A stretch of 64,000 nucleotides of DNA, from assembly GCF_007748195.1 (NCBI RefSeq), contig NZ_CP037920.1, forward strand, positions 1 through 64,000. The letters are read 5' to 3'. The translations under genes and the position numbers were made by a program. The DNA comes from Gimesia aquarii. Its GTDB lineage: Bacteria; Planctomycetota; Planctomycetia; Planctomycetales; Planctomycetaceae. The notes beneath the pieces were generated by a model. The model was not told the origin of the DNA. It saw only the letters and a list, made by a program, of their open reading frames with translations, and searched no databases. Shown here piece after piece: positions 29,571 to 38,607 of the stretch. How positions within the stretch are numbered: the stretch's first letter is position 1; every line of letters begins with the position of its first letter.

Positions 29571-29829
29571 CGAGGCTTATGTTCAGTGTTAAGAAGGCAT
29601 AGCGATCGAGTCAATCAATCCGTCTGTAAGGGATTGAACAGCATCAGAAATGCTGTCAAAGCTAATTTGTAGCGTCAGTCGATGATAAAAAAAGCCAGAC
29701 AGGATGTGTTTTTGTAAATACTGGTTGAAATTTTGGTTGGTGATTGACTAATATTATGTCAGTAACAGCAGCAGGAGGTTGTTGTGGACTGAATTCTCCG
29801 GACCACCTCGAGAGAGTTTTTGTTTACTT

Positions 29830-30039
29830 ATGAGTGACTTAGCAACAATAAATATTACGGAAAAACAACTAAACCTCCTGTTATCAGGTTTGAAATACGT
29901 ACGTAGTGCGGAAAAGTTACGAGTCGAAGAGCCTACTCCCGAATACGTTCGGAGTCGCACAGAGAAGCTCAGCGAGATTGAATCCCTGGTTGACACTCTG
30001 AAAGCTTCACCCCGCAAACAAAGTGCTTCTCAGGTTTAA
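29830..30039 (+). CDS. Small helical protein of unknown function
   Basis: A 69-residue polar protein, predicted mostly helical (ITEKQLNLLLSGLKYVRSAEKL; RTEKLSEIESLVDTL), without membrane segment or motif. I take the internal ATG at 29830; the longer frame from 29779 adds 17 residues of non-coding character. It lies between floA and the OleA-like gene on the same strand. I do not recognise it. Codon use and composition look genuine. Confidence 0.6.
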   Translation: MSDLATINITEKQLNLLLSGLKYVRSAEKLRVEEPTPEYVRSRTEKLSEIESLVDTLKASPRKQSASQV

Positions 30040-30171
30040 TATTTTAGAGCACTTAGGTTGAGTTTGCTTCCCTGATTCAATTCAATAGGTATTTCTTTCT
30101 GCGCGCAGATGATTCATTGTCTGTCGACCGCTTAGTTAATGTACCTGTTGAATGGAAATATCACGCCGTCT

Positions 30172-31218
30172 ATGCGTTATGAGCATGTTTGTGTTGAAGG
30201 TGTTAGTTGTACTCTGCCTCCCAACATCGTTACTTCTGATGAAATCGAAGCGCGGTTAGCTCCCGTCTATGAACGGCTCGGTTTACCCGCCGGTCGATTG
30301 GAATTGATGACGGGGATTCAGGAGCGGCGGTTTTTTGATCCCGGAACTCTACCGGGTACGGTCAGCGCGCGAACCGTCAACCAATTACTGGAAGAAAGCC
30401 AGCTGGATCGTAAATATCTGGGTGCATTGATTCACGGTTCTGTATGTCGAGATCAGTTGGAACCAGCTACTGCCAGTGGTGTGCATCATAGAGCGGGTCT
30501 GCCCCATGACGCTTTAGTACTCGACATCAGCAATGCCTGCCTTGGTTTATTGAACGGTATGGTTTTTCTGGCAAATATGATCGAAATGGGCCAAATTCGT
30601 GCTGGAGTAGTGGTCGGTACGGAAGTCGGTCGCGATTTGGTCGAAGGAACAATCGACGATCTGTTACATGACACGACTTTGACCCGCAAGTCCATTAAAA
30701 ACGATTTCGCTTCTCTCACGATTGGTAGTGGATCGGCTGCGATTCTGCTCTGTGATCGCAGTCTGAGTAAAACAGGCCATCGCTTATTAGGTGGAACTTT
30801 TCGAACGGAAACTTCCAGTCACGAACTCTGTGCGGGAGGTGTCGAAGCACAAAAGCATGGGGATCATCGTCCCCGGATGCAGACAGACTCAGAGTCACTC
30901 TTAGTTGCTGGTGTGAATCTGGCGATCCCCACCTGGGAAGCGACAAAAAAAACACTGGGATGGAAAAATGAGGACGTCGACCGCGTTTTCACACATCAGG
31001 TTGGAAAAGCCCATCGTAAGTTACTGCTGGAAAAGCTGGGGCTTGATCCGGGTCTGGATTATCCAACGGTCGAAACGCTTGGCAACACAGGAGCTGCCGC
31101 CTTGCCAATGGCCTGGGCGCTGGGAATTCAAAACCAGAAGTTGCAGAAAGATGACCATGTTGCCTTATTGGGAATCGGCAGTGGACTCAATTCTTTAATG
31201 CTGGGTGTCCAGTGGTAA
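30172..31218 (+). CDS. OleA-like thiolase / 3-oxoacyl-ACP synthase III family
   Basis: Thiolase-fold condensing enzyme. The active-site Cys is in ISNACLG (residue 123 from the ATG at 30172), with His in FTHQVGKAH and Asn in GNTG. Beyond plain FabH, it has the OleA features: [10 protein letters not shown], with a Glu (residue 97) at the position of OleA's catalytic base, the phrase [10 protein letters not shown], and the ending LLGIGSGLN...W. OleA joins two fatty acyl-CoAs head to head in long-chain olefin or ketone synthesis. oleB, oleC and oleD are not adjacent. An in-frame ATG 11 codons upstream (30139) is possible. FabH-like function is the alternative. Confidence 0.85.
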   Translation: MRYEHVCVEGVSCTLPPNIVTSDEIEARLAPVYERLGLPAGRLELMTGIQERRFFDPGTLPGTVSARTVNQLLEESQLDRKYLGALIHGSVCRDQLEPATASGVHHRAGLPHDALVLDISNACLGLLNGMVFLANMIEMGQIRAGVVVGTEVGRDLVEGTIDDLLHDTTLTRKSIKNDFASLTIGSGSAAILLCDRSLSKTGHRLLGGTFRTETSSHELCAGGVEAQKHGDHRPRMQTDSESLLVAGVNLAIPTWEATKKTLGWKNEDVDRVFTHQVGKAHRKLLLEKLGLDPGLDYPTVETLGNTGAAALPMAWALGIQNQKLQKDDHVALLGIGSGLNSLMLGVQW

Positions 31219-31579
31219 TTTTGGGATAGACTAAAAAAGTTTATCTCTGAAGCACTCTCTTATTTCCAACATTTACTCCTAAGTCAAGGCTTGATTAGGG
31301 AGACTTTGTCGATTGGGTGTTTTGGTGAAAAAGATTGGCTTGCGTTGTCAATTTGGATTTCGACTTAGTTATCACTCTCTAATTCCTAAGTTCAACCAGT
31401 TACTTCAAAACCGAACAAACGGGATGATTATTCTGAACGCTATGATCCGATCCAAAGGAAAGGTTATCCATCAAGAGGAGGATTTATTGCGCGCGGTTCA
31501 GAAATTTCTGGTGATTCATTCCAACAATTGATAGAACCTCAAATTCTTCAACTCACTACGTATCAGCAAGGAATGCGAA
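31219..31579. other. Intergenic region before the outer-membrane protein gene
   Basis: 361 bp. It contains one open frame of 72 codons (31313-31531, TTG start) that lacks a ribosome site or recognisable pattern and is probably not a gene. No clear promoter or terminator was found. Confidence 0.45.
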
Positions 31580-33196
31580 ATGCGTCCAAGCGTCATTTTA
31601 TCTCTGAGTCTTGTTACTTTGTCTGTGACAACAGGAACGGTATCAGCAGAACCAGTTCAAGCTGAGCTTCCACCATCTCCGAACGCGCAAGCGAAATACG
31701 ATGGAATTGATGCGGAAATCAAAGAACCTGAAGAGGTCTTTCAACCAGTTTCACAAGATGAACCGAAAGTAGATGTAACAGAGACAGAAGAAGAGATCAT
31801 CGAAAATGATCCCCTGCCACCGAAGCCTGCAACGAATCCTTACAAGGCACTTTTTTTTGATAACACGTTTGAGGCTTATATTAATAATCCGTCGAGTCCC
31901 CCACTGTTAGGGGAGAGACTGAAAATGATGTGCTTTGGTGACGAATGTGCGCCCCACATCGTATCAGTGGGAGGTGAGATACGGCATCGTTGGATGCACG
32001 AGCAAAACCGTCTCAGACCGGGTGGCCCCGCTTTAACGGATTATAATCTCTGGCGTTGGCGTCAATATGTGGATTTGCATCTCAACGATACATTACGGTT
32101 TTATGTTGAGCTGTTGGATGGTTCTATCTTTGACAATGACATTGCACCAACACCCATTGATATCAATCGCTGGAATCTACAAAATGCTTTTGTTGATATT
32201 AAACTGAATGAGTGGGGTGGGGACCCTGCCTATTTCCGTTATGGTCGACAGGAATTGCTTTATGGTGCGCAGCGGCTCGTCTCTCCTCTGGACTGGTCAA
32301 ACACGCGGCGCAACTTTGAAGGCTTTAAATATTTTCATCATTCTGATTCCTTGCATATCGATGCATTTGTGACGAACCCTGTAAATAGTGCAGCAGGAAA
32401 TGGTCCCTTTACCGAGCTCGACAGCGGAAGAGATAAGCCGGATACCTCGGTCACTTTCAGTGGAGTCTATCTCACATTTTTATCAGACTCACCACAGTTA
32501 CTCGATCTTTATTACCTCTGGTTGCGCGATGAAACGGTAACACCAAATCGTCCCGATGGTTCGCGGCATACTATCGGAACCAGATTTAGAACCACGTCTG
32601 AAATTCAGAATGAGTACTGTGAAGTTAGCCGAATCTGGGAATTCGAAACAGAAACCGCCTACCAGTTTGGAAACGACAATGGTCAAAGAGTGTCTGCAGG
32701 ATTCTTTACCTCGGTTTTAGGACATACATGGAAAACACTACCCTGGCAGCCACGTTTGAGCGGACTCTTCTACTGGGGGTCAGGTAACCAGAATCCGAAT
32801 GGTGGCACCAACAACACCTTCAATACACTCTTTCCATTAGGACATGCTTATTGGGGGATTATCGACAATCTCTCAGGACAGAACCTCTATGATTACAGCT
32901 TACAGATGAATTTGAAACCAGCAAAAAAATTAGACTTTGTGGGTGCGTTTCACTGGTTCGAAAAAGCCACCTCCAACGATTTTCTTTATAACGTGGCTGG
33001 TGCTCCTGTTGGAACTTTGGGTGGAAGTCGGGATATCGGTCAGGAACTCGATATGATCGCGACATATACTTTTAACCCGAATTTCAATATTCAGGCCGGA
33101 TATTCCTGGTTCTGGTATGGGTCATTTGTGGGTACGAACATTCCGCCACGAAATACGGCAACACAGTTTTATGTGCAGACCACTTTGAGATTTTAG
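31580..33196 (+). CDS. Alginate-export-like outer membrane beta-barrel protein
   Basis: 538 residues with a signal peptide (cleavage near VSAEP), a Pro/Glu-rich linker to about residue 80, then a barrel with alternating aromatic strands: GGEIRHRWMHEQNRLRPG, YFRYGRQELLYGAQRLVSPLDWSNTRRNFEG, DLYYLWLRDETVTPN. It ends in a phenylalanine (FYVQTTLRF), the usual signal for outer-membrane insertion. The RYGRQEL...YGxQRLVSPLDWxNTRR pattern is that of the Alginate_exp family. Transport of alginate itself is not implied. It confirms a Gram-negative-type outer membrane. Confidence 0.88.
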   Translation: MRPSVILSLSLVTLSVTTGTVSAEPVQAELPPSPNAQAKYDGIDAEIKEPEEVFQPVSQDEPKVDVTETEEEIIENDPLPPKPATNPYKALFFDNTFEAYINNPSSPPLLGERLKMMCFGDECAPHIVSVGGEIRHRWMHEQNRLRPGGPALTDYNLWRWRQYVDLHLNDTLRFYVELLDGSIFDNDIAPTPIDINRWNLQNAFVDIKLNEWGGDPAYFRYGRQELLYGAQRLVSPLDWSNTRRNFEGFKYFHHSDSLHIDAFVTNPVNSAAGNGPFTELDSGRDKPDTSVTFSGVYLTFLSDSPQLLDLYYLWLRDETVTPNRPDGSRHTIGTRFRTTSEIQNEYCEVSRIWEFETETAYQFGNDNGQRVSAGFFTSVLGHTWKTLPWQPRLSGLFYWGSGNQNPNGGTNNTFNTLFPLGHAYWGIIDNLSGQNLYDYSLQMNLKPAKKLDFVGAFHWFEKATSNDFLYNVAGAPVGTLGGSRDIGQELDMIATYTFNPNFNIQAGYSWFWYGSFVGTNIPPRNTATQFYVQTTLRF

Positions 33197-33246
33197 GATG
33201 CGAATTTTCAAAGTGAATCACTCAAAGTGAATGGATCAATGTTCGA

Positions 33247-34149
33247 TTATTTTAATTGTTCATCGATCCAGTTCGCCATTTTTTCTACCTCTTCATGAAT
33301 GGTCGGCCAGGGGTGGCCACCCCCTTCTTTAACGATTAACGTGACGGGGACATTAGCCTTCTCCAGTGCGGCGACCATGGTTCGAGATTGCTGAATGGGA
33401 ACCATAAAATCGGCTGTTCCATGAATGAAGAGAAAGGGAGGTAATCCGGGTTTGACGAGTCTCGCGGGCGAAAAGGCTGTCCGCAATTCATCAAGCTTAT
33501 CTTCGGCGATGGTCTCAGAGCCTTTGGGTGTGATCAGCCGCCGAATGGAATTTGCGAGTGGGTCGTTACCCCGAATATCGATTTTCAAGCCACCATAATT
33601 CATCAGATCGGTTGGCGGGAAAAAGACACCCACTGCTTTCACACGGGTTTTTGCATGTGGATCATTGGCGGAGACTGCCGCCATACATGCCAGATGCCCT
33701 CCTGCTGAAGCTCCCAGTAATGCCAGCTTGTTGGGATCGATTTGGTATTCTTTGGCATGTTCTTTGACCCAGAGAATGCCTCTATTCAGATTCTCCAGCA
33801 TTTCGGGGCCATTGAATTTTTTGATCGAACCGGGCCGCACAGCAAAGACCGTGTACCCTCGACTGCAAAAAATATCGAACATTTTGGCCCGCTTGTGGTC
33901 TCGGATTTTCCCGCGATCAGAATGGTAGGCGCCCGATGCCACATCAACAATGGCTAATCCGTTTGGCTGACTTTGAGGAGTGAAAATATCCAATAAGAGA
34001 CCCACGCCATGTACTTCCGCATACACTACGTTTTTTTGTTGTTGGTAGGGAAGGTTAGATGCCTCATTTGCCGTAACGGTTTTGATGGAAAGGGTTAAGA
34101 GGAACAGGCAAATAAGCGGAAATCTACAGCCAGTCTGCGGAGTCAACAT
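33247..34149 (-). CDS. Secreted alpha/beta hydrolase (esterase/lipase-like)
   Basis: A serine hydrolase with nucleophile elbow GASAGGH (Ser about residue 165), Asp in GTADFMVP and His in EGGGHPWP, giving a full catalytic triad. The IVDVASGAYHSDRGK segment takes the place of the usual HGG oxyanion loop. I start at the ATG at 34149, which yields a clean signal peptide (FPLICLFLLTLSIKTVTA); the longer frame would bury it. Substrate probably a carbohydrate ester, by analogy with similar secreted planctomycete hydrolases; this is inference. Confidence 0.86.
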   Translation of the reverse strand: MLTPQTGCRFPLICLFLLTLSIKTVTANEASNLPYQQQKNVVYAEVHGVGLLLDIFTPQSQPNGLAIVDVASGAYHSDRGKIRDHKRAKMFDIFCSRGYTVFAVRPGSIKKFNGPEMLENLNRGILWVKEHAKEYQIDPNKLALLGASAGGHLACMAAVSANDPHAKTRVKAVGVFFPPTDLMNYGGLKIDIRGNDPLANSIRRLITPKGSETIAEDKLDELRTAFSPARLVKPGLPPFLFIHGTADFMVPIQQSRTMVAALEKANVPVTLIVKEGGGHPWPTIHEEVEKMANWIDEQLK

Positions 34150-34388
34150 GATGTCACACCTGATCTTAGGTTGAAATCGGCAAAAAAACGATACGAATCG
34201 GAATTCATTAAAAAAATCACAAGCCTGATGGTATCTTAACGAATAGTTTTCATGAACTGAAATAAAAAAGGAGAGCGACATGATCATAGTAGGCTTTGAT
34301 CATGGATTCTTACCAGAAAACTCTCGCAATTGTTTCAAAAATCCATCTAAAATAGGAATAGAGGCACATTTCTTTAGGGACGCCCGTC

Positions 34389-35747
34389 ATGAGTCGAATA
34401 AATAAAAATCGAAATCTATCCCGGCGTGATTTCATGCAGCTTTCTGCATTAGGAGTTCTCGGTTCGGGGATGTCCGGCTGGTTACAACGCCTGGCGGCGG
34501 AAACAGCCGATGATCCGCAGAGAAAGCGTGCCTGCATCCTGCTTTGGATGTCGGGGGGGCCCAGTCAGTGCGATACGTTTGACTTAAAGCCCGAGCATGA
34601 AAACGGGGGACCGTTCAAACCCATTGATACCGATGTGCCGGGCATTCAAATTTCGGAGCACCTGCCCAAATTGGCGAGCGTGATGAAACACCTGGTTCCT
34701 ATTCGCTCGATGAGTACCAAAGAGGGGGACCATACCCGTGCGACTTATTTACTGCGCACCGGTTATTTGCCTTCCGGTCCTCTCAGCTATCCCACGATGG
34801 GATCACTGTTGAGTAAAGAGTTGGGCGCTTCCCATTCGGAGCTACCCAATTTTGTCAGCATTGCCCCGAACAGCACATTGAGTCCGAATGCCTATGGTCC
34901 CGGCTTTCTCGGACCACAATATGCGCCTCTGGTCGTGGGGGAAGGGACCGGCCTGATCCAAACAGATGACCAAAATGTAGACACCGCTTTGAAAGTGAAG
35001 AATCTGGCCTTGCCGCAGGGAATCACACGCAAGCAGGCTGATAGCCGGTTATCGATCCTGAAAGATCTGGAAAATGATTTTATTGCCACGCATCCGGGCA
35101 TTCCCACTAACAGTCATCGCAGTGCTTACGAAGCAGCTGTAAGGATGATGCGTTCCAAAGCCATCGAAGCGTTTCAACTTGATCAGGAACCGGATACGCT
35201 GCGGGATGCCTACGGCCGGAATCGGTTTGGTCAAGGTTGCCTTTTGGCACGGCGTTTAATTCAGCAGGGAGTTCCTTTTGTTGAAGTTTCATTAAATGGA
35301 GTGCAGGGAACGAATGCCTTTGGTTGGGATACCCATCAGCAAAACTTTGAAGCGGTCAAAAGTTTAAGTGAAGTCCTGGACCCTGCCTGGGGAACATTGA
35401 TGACCGATCTCGAACAAAGGGGACTTTTAGATTCAACGTTGATTGTCTGGATGGGTGAATTCGGGCGTACCCCGAAAATCAATCAGAACACAGGCCGCGA
35501 TCATTTTCCAGCCGCCTGGACGACCGTTTTAGGAGGGGGCGGTATTCGCGGCGGACAAGTCATCGGAAAAACAAGCGAAGACGGCATGAAAGTCACCGAT
35601 CAACCCGTTGCGGTTCCCGATTTGATGGCGACCATATGTAAGGCATTGGGCGTTGATCCGGAAAAACAGAATATGTCCAACATCGGGCGGCCCATTCCTC
35701 TCGCCGATCATGGTGCTAAGCCGATTGATCAGATATTGAAAAGCTAA
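34389..35747 (+). CDS. DUF1501 protein, Tat-exported
   Basis: 452 residues of the DUF1501 family, abundant in planctomycetes and related in fold to sulfatases and alkaline phosphatases. Tat motif LSRRDFMQLSALGVLG opens the protein. Family phrases are WMSGGPSQCDTFDLKPEH, IRSMSTKEGDHTRATYLLRTGY, FGWDTHQQNF and EFGRTPKINQNTGRDHFP. Function is unknown. The DUF1549/DUF1553 partner gene that normally accompanies this family is absent here. Confidence 0.92.
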   Translation: MSRINKNRNLSRRDFMQLSALGVLGSGMSGWLQRLAAETADDPQRKRACILLWMSGGPSQCDTFDLKPEHENGGPFKPIDTDVPGIQISEHLPKLASVMKHLVPIRSMSTKEGDHTRATYLLRTGYLPSGPLSYPTMGSLLSKELGASHSELPNFVSIAPNSTLSPNAYGPGFLGPQYAPLVVGEGTGLIQTDDQNVDTALKVKNLALPQGITRKQADSRLSILKDLENDFIATHPGIPTNSHRSAYEAAVRMMRSKAIEAFQLDQEPDTLRDAYGRNRFGQGCLLARRLIQQGVPFVEVSLNGVQGTNAFGWDTHQQNFEAVKSLSEVLDPAWGTLMTDLEQRGLLDSTLIVWMGEFGRTPKINQNTGRDHFPAAWTTVLGGGGIRGGQVIGKTSEDGMKVTDQPVAVPDLMATICKALGVDPEKQNMSNIGRPIPLADHGAKPIDQILKS

Positions 35748-35755
35748 ATCAAAAA

Positions 35756-35986
35756 TCAAAAGACGCTGTAAATCACAATTTGAATTGCCAGCGCCAGACA
35801 AGCCCAGATTTTCAGATTCTGATACCAGTGGGTCGCATTCTCCGGTGTCGTTGTTTCCCGTGGTAACTGTAAGACCCACAATAAAACAGCAACCAGCGTT
35901 CCGATAAAGAGCACTCTTACGCACCATAGCGGAACCTGAAGTACAAGGTCGCGAATGAAATTACCAATGTGATGTAAGGGCGTCAT
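35756..35986 (-). CDS. Small membrane protein coupled to the symporter gene
   Basis: 76 residues with two membrane segments (about 15-38, LVLQVPLWCVRVLFIGTLV, and 60-76, IWACLALAIQIVIYSVF). Its ATG overlaps the symporter stop by four bases (ATGA), so translation is coupled. Such small two-helix proteins accompany some sodium:solute symporters as companions (for example DUF485 proteins beside acetate permease). I do not recognise this one's family. It ends 9 bp from the convergent DUF1501 gene. Confidence 0.78.
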   Translation of the reverse strand: MTPLHHIGNFIRDLVLQVPLWCVRVLFIGTLVAVLLWVLQLPRETTTPENATHWYQNLKIWACLALAIQIVIYSVF

Positions 35987-37581
35987 GCTTGCCTCTTTTG
36001 TGATTTGGTTCCGAAGACCAGGCCTTCAATTTTTTCTACCGGCTCTGGCTTCGTTAAGAAACTGATAATGACAATCAGAGAGAACGCGACCACAAAAGCC
36101 CAGATCGAGAAATAGAGGAATGGTTCTGAAATCTGGAACAGAGGGTCGATCCCCAGAGAGGTATAGACGACCTCATGGTTCAGTGTGAATAAGGTAATCG
36201 AAAAACAAACGCCGACTACGAAGCCGACAAAGGCGGCAATTCCCGTCGCCCGTTTCCATAAGAGTCCTGTGAGTAGAATGGCAAAGGCGGGTCCCTGGAA
36301 GAACGCCATCAAAGTCTGGAAAATCGTGTAGATCCCTTCACTCCGCGTCATCAGAAAGAAGGAAAAACCAATGGCCCAGAGCACGAGAATGAAAGTAACG
36401 ATTCGCCCAATTTTCAGTAAGGATTCATCACTGGCATCTCTGCGAAAAAAACGTTTGTAAAAGTCGTTGGTTACAATTGTTGATGCCGAATTCAGATAGG
36501 AATCGATGCTGGACATTAAGGCTGCCAGAAACGCTGCCAGAAATAACCCCTTCAAACCGATGGGGAGCAAATGTGAAATGAGTTCAGGAAACGCCTGATC
36601 TCCGTCGGTCAGCTCAGGAAATTTCACAAACGCAATGAGTCCCGGCACAGCTACGACGACCGGTATCAAATTCTTTAATAACGCGCCCCATACATAAGCG
36701 GCTTTGGCATCAAATTCCGTTTTTGCGCCCAATGATCTCTGCACAATGGCCTGATTACCAATCCAATAAGCGGGGCTCAAAATCAAAGCCAGTCCGAAGA
36801 AGATTCCCGTCCAGGGGAAGGGCGTATCCGCGTCGGCAGGTAAAATCAAAGAAGTATGTAGCTCATCTTGTGCGGCATCAAGTGTTTGCTCTTCAGCAGC
36901 GACTTCTGCTTGTTTCGCTCTTTGGACTTGTTCCTGCTTTTTAATTTCCGCATGGAACTGTTCAACCCCTCCGATGTCAATGATGCCTAAGACCAGCACC
37001 AGTAAACAACCACCAATCATGATGACGCATTGAATCATGTCGGTATAGACGACGGCTGCCAGGCCACCTGAAATCGTATAAACGCCCACCAGCAATGCAG
37101 TCAGATAAATGCAATAGTTCTTGTCGATTTCCAGGAGAGGATGCATCATTTCTGCAGAAGCGAGTAACATGATGCCCAGGTTGCAGGCCATAAACAAAAG
37201 CCAGCAGATTGCCAACGCAGAGCGAACGGCGACATTAAATCGGCGTTCCATATATTCGGGAATCGTATAAACACCACTCCGCCAGAAGAAGGGAATGAAA
37301 ATAAACGCCCCGATGATCATAGCCGGTACACAGCCGATCCACTCGAAATTACCGACAGCCAGCCCATGCGAAAAAGCAGCACCTCCGGTCCCCACAATAT
37401 CAACGGCACCGATGTCGGTTGCCACCAATGACATGCCGATTGCCCACCAGGGAAGTCGCCGTCCAGCCAGAAAGTAATCGGCACCGGTCTTGATTTTAGA
37501 ACCGATATAAAGCCCCAGGGCCAACGTCCCGACCAGATAAGCTACAATGACGGCATAATCGAGGGATGCCAAAGTCTGCAT
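35983..37581 (-). CDS. Sodium:solute symporter (SSS family)
   Basis: An SLC5-type permease with about 13-14 membrane segments: LDYAVIVAYLVGTLALGLYIG first, then YFLAGRRLPWWAIGMSLVATDIGAVDIVG, the signature SSS opening. A charged cytoplasmic or periplasmic loop (QEQVQRAKQAEVAAEEQ) sits near residue 220. I start at the ATG at 37581, preceded by AAGGGTG; a GTG 11 codons upstream has no ribosome site. The 532 residues are typical. The substrate is not readable; sugars are plausible given the surrounding hydrolases. The coupled small membrane protein follows. Confidence 0.9.
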   Translation of the reverse strand: MQTLASLDYAVIVAYLVGTLALGLYIGSKIKTGADYFLAGRRLPWWAIGMSLVATDIGAVDIVGTGGAAFSHGLAVGNFEWIGCVPAMIIGAFIFIPFFWRSGVYTIPEYMERRFNVAVRSALAICWLLFMACNLGIMLLASAEMMHPLLEIDKNYCIYLTALLVGVYTISGGLAAVVYTDMIQCVIMIGGCLLVLVLGIIDIGGVEQFHAEIKKQEQVQRAKQAEVAAEEQTLDAAQDELHTSLILPADADTPFPWTGIFFGLALILSPAYWIGNQAIVQRSLGAKTEFDAKAAYVWGALLKNLIPVVVAVPGLIAFVKFPELTDGDQAFPELISHLLPIGLKGLFLAAFLAALMSSIDSYLNSASTIVTNDFYKRFFRRDASDESLLKIGRIVTFILVLWAIGFSFFLMTRSEGIYTIFQTLMAFFQGPAFAILLTGLLWKRATGIAAFVGFVVGVCFSITLFTLNHEVVYTSLGIDPLFQISEPFLYFSIWAFVVAFSLIVIISFLTKPEPVEKIEGLVFGTKSQKRQA

Positions 37582-37774
37582 AGTTGATTCACCCTTGAAT
37601 GCATCTGAGATCACGAAAGACCGAGAGATCTCTGACAGAAAATAACCAGAATGTCAGAGAGAATTTTCCCTACGATACAATCAATGAATCAATAAATCGA
37701 CTCTTCCCGTCTCGAAATCAAGCCAGACACACGTTTCAGCGATGAGAATGCTACGCATATTCAGATATGGACAA

Positions 37775-38557
37775 TCATTTTTTCTTTTCGATCAGAATCA
37801 TTTTTATTCGCGGGATCAGCAGGTCAGCCACCATTTTCTGACCTGCCGTATTGGGATGCACACCATCCAAAAGGAGATCGTGGGCGGAATGTCCTTCCGC
37901 TTTTGCATAGTTTTCAAAGGCAGCATAGACATCGATCAGTGGCACCTTTTCTTCTTTTGCAATGGTTCTGACGATCGCCGCATACGATTTGAGAAACACG
38001 TTGAATCCATGAGGATCGTTGGGATCATAGGGCGGCTTGCCATAGAGTGTTTTCATTTTTTCGTTCCAGCGCATCGAATTGGGTGTCATCAGAATCACTT
38101 CGATACTTTTATTCCGAAGTTGTTTGATGAGAGATCGCAGGTTGGCTTCGTACTTTGCTTTTGAGACACGCGACTGCGTTGCCGGTGGTGTTCGCCAGAC
38201 ATCAACAGAGGAATCATTGATACCATACTGAATGATCACCAAGTCGGGTTGGTGCTGCAATACATCTTTTTCGAAACGGGCCATCGCCTGTGAAGTCGTG
38301 TTTCCCCCAATTCCGGAATTGATCACTTTGACGGGAAACCCTGACTGAGGAAGTTCCCTGGCAAGTATCTTCGAATACACAACCAGTGGTCCCCGGGGCG
38401 CGGTTGTAGAATCACCGAAGGTCACAATAGTAGTCGTGTTCGATTTGGTTTGCTTCGCTGACGGCTTTTGATCCGCACTGAGACTCAATTGAGAAAAGAA
38501 AGCACAGGTCAGAATACAGACGAATTTACAGAGCAGGCAAGACGTGCGGTCTTTCAT
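37775..38557 (-). CDS. Secreted SGNH/GDSL hydrolase
   Basis: 260 residues with a signal peptide. All four SGNH blocks are visible: FGDSTT (Ser nucleophile), NSGIGGNTT (Gly), YGINDSS (Asn) and DGVHPN (Asp-His). Such enzymes act as carbohydrate esterases (acetylxylan or rhamnogalacturonan esterases) or lipases. The location immediately downstream of an iduronate-sulfatase-like gene, 50 bp away, suggests deacylation of a sulfated glycan, which is inference. Confidence 0.9.
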   Translation of the reverse strand: MKDRTSCLLCKFVCILTCAFFSQLSLSADQKPSAKQTKSNTTTIVTFGDSTTAPRGPLVVYSKILARELPQSGFPVKVINSGIGGNTTSQAMARFEKDVLQHQPDLVIIQYGINDSSVDVWRTPPATQSRVSKAKYEANLRSLIKQLRNKSIEVILMTPNSMRWNEKMKTLYGKPPYDPNDPHGFNVFLKSYAAIVRTIAKEEKVPLIDVYAAFENYAKAEGHSAHDLLLDGVHPNTAGQKMVADLLIPRIKMILIEKKK

Positions 38558-38607
38558 CTGGAATCGCTTTCTCTGATGAAGTTCTTGTCAACTGATTTAA
38601 GAGACCG

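Noticed and set aside
29638-29656. Hairpin ACAGCAT-N5-ATGCTGT after floA
   Set aside because: Perfect 7-bp arms but no T-run after it and about 70 bp past the stop; not convincing as an intrinsic terminator.
31313-31531. 72-codon frame between the OleA-like and barrel genes
   Set aside because: TTG start without a ribosome site and no recognisable composition; treated as chance.
34150-34287. 46-codon N-terminal extension of the alpha/beta hydrolase
   Set aside because: It would place the signal peptide internally; the ATG at 34149 gives a normal exported protein.
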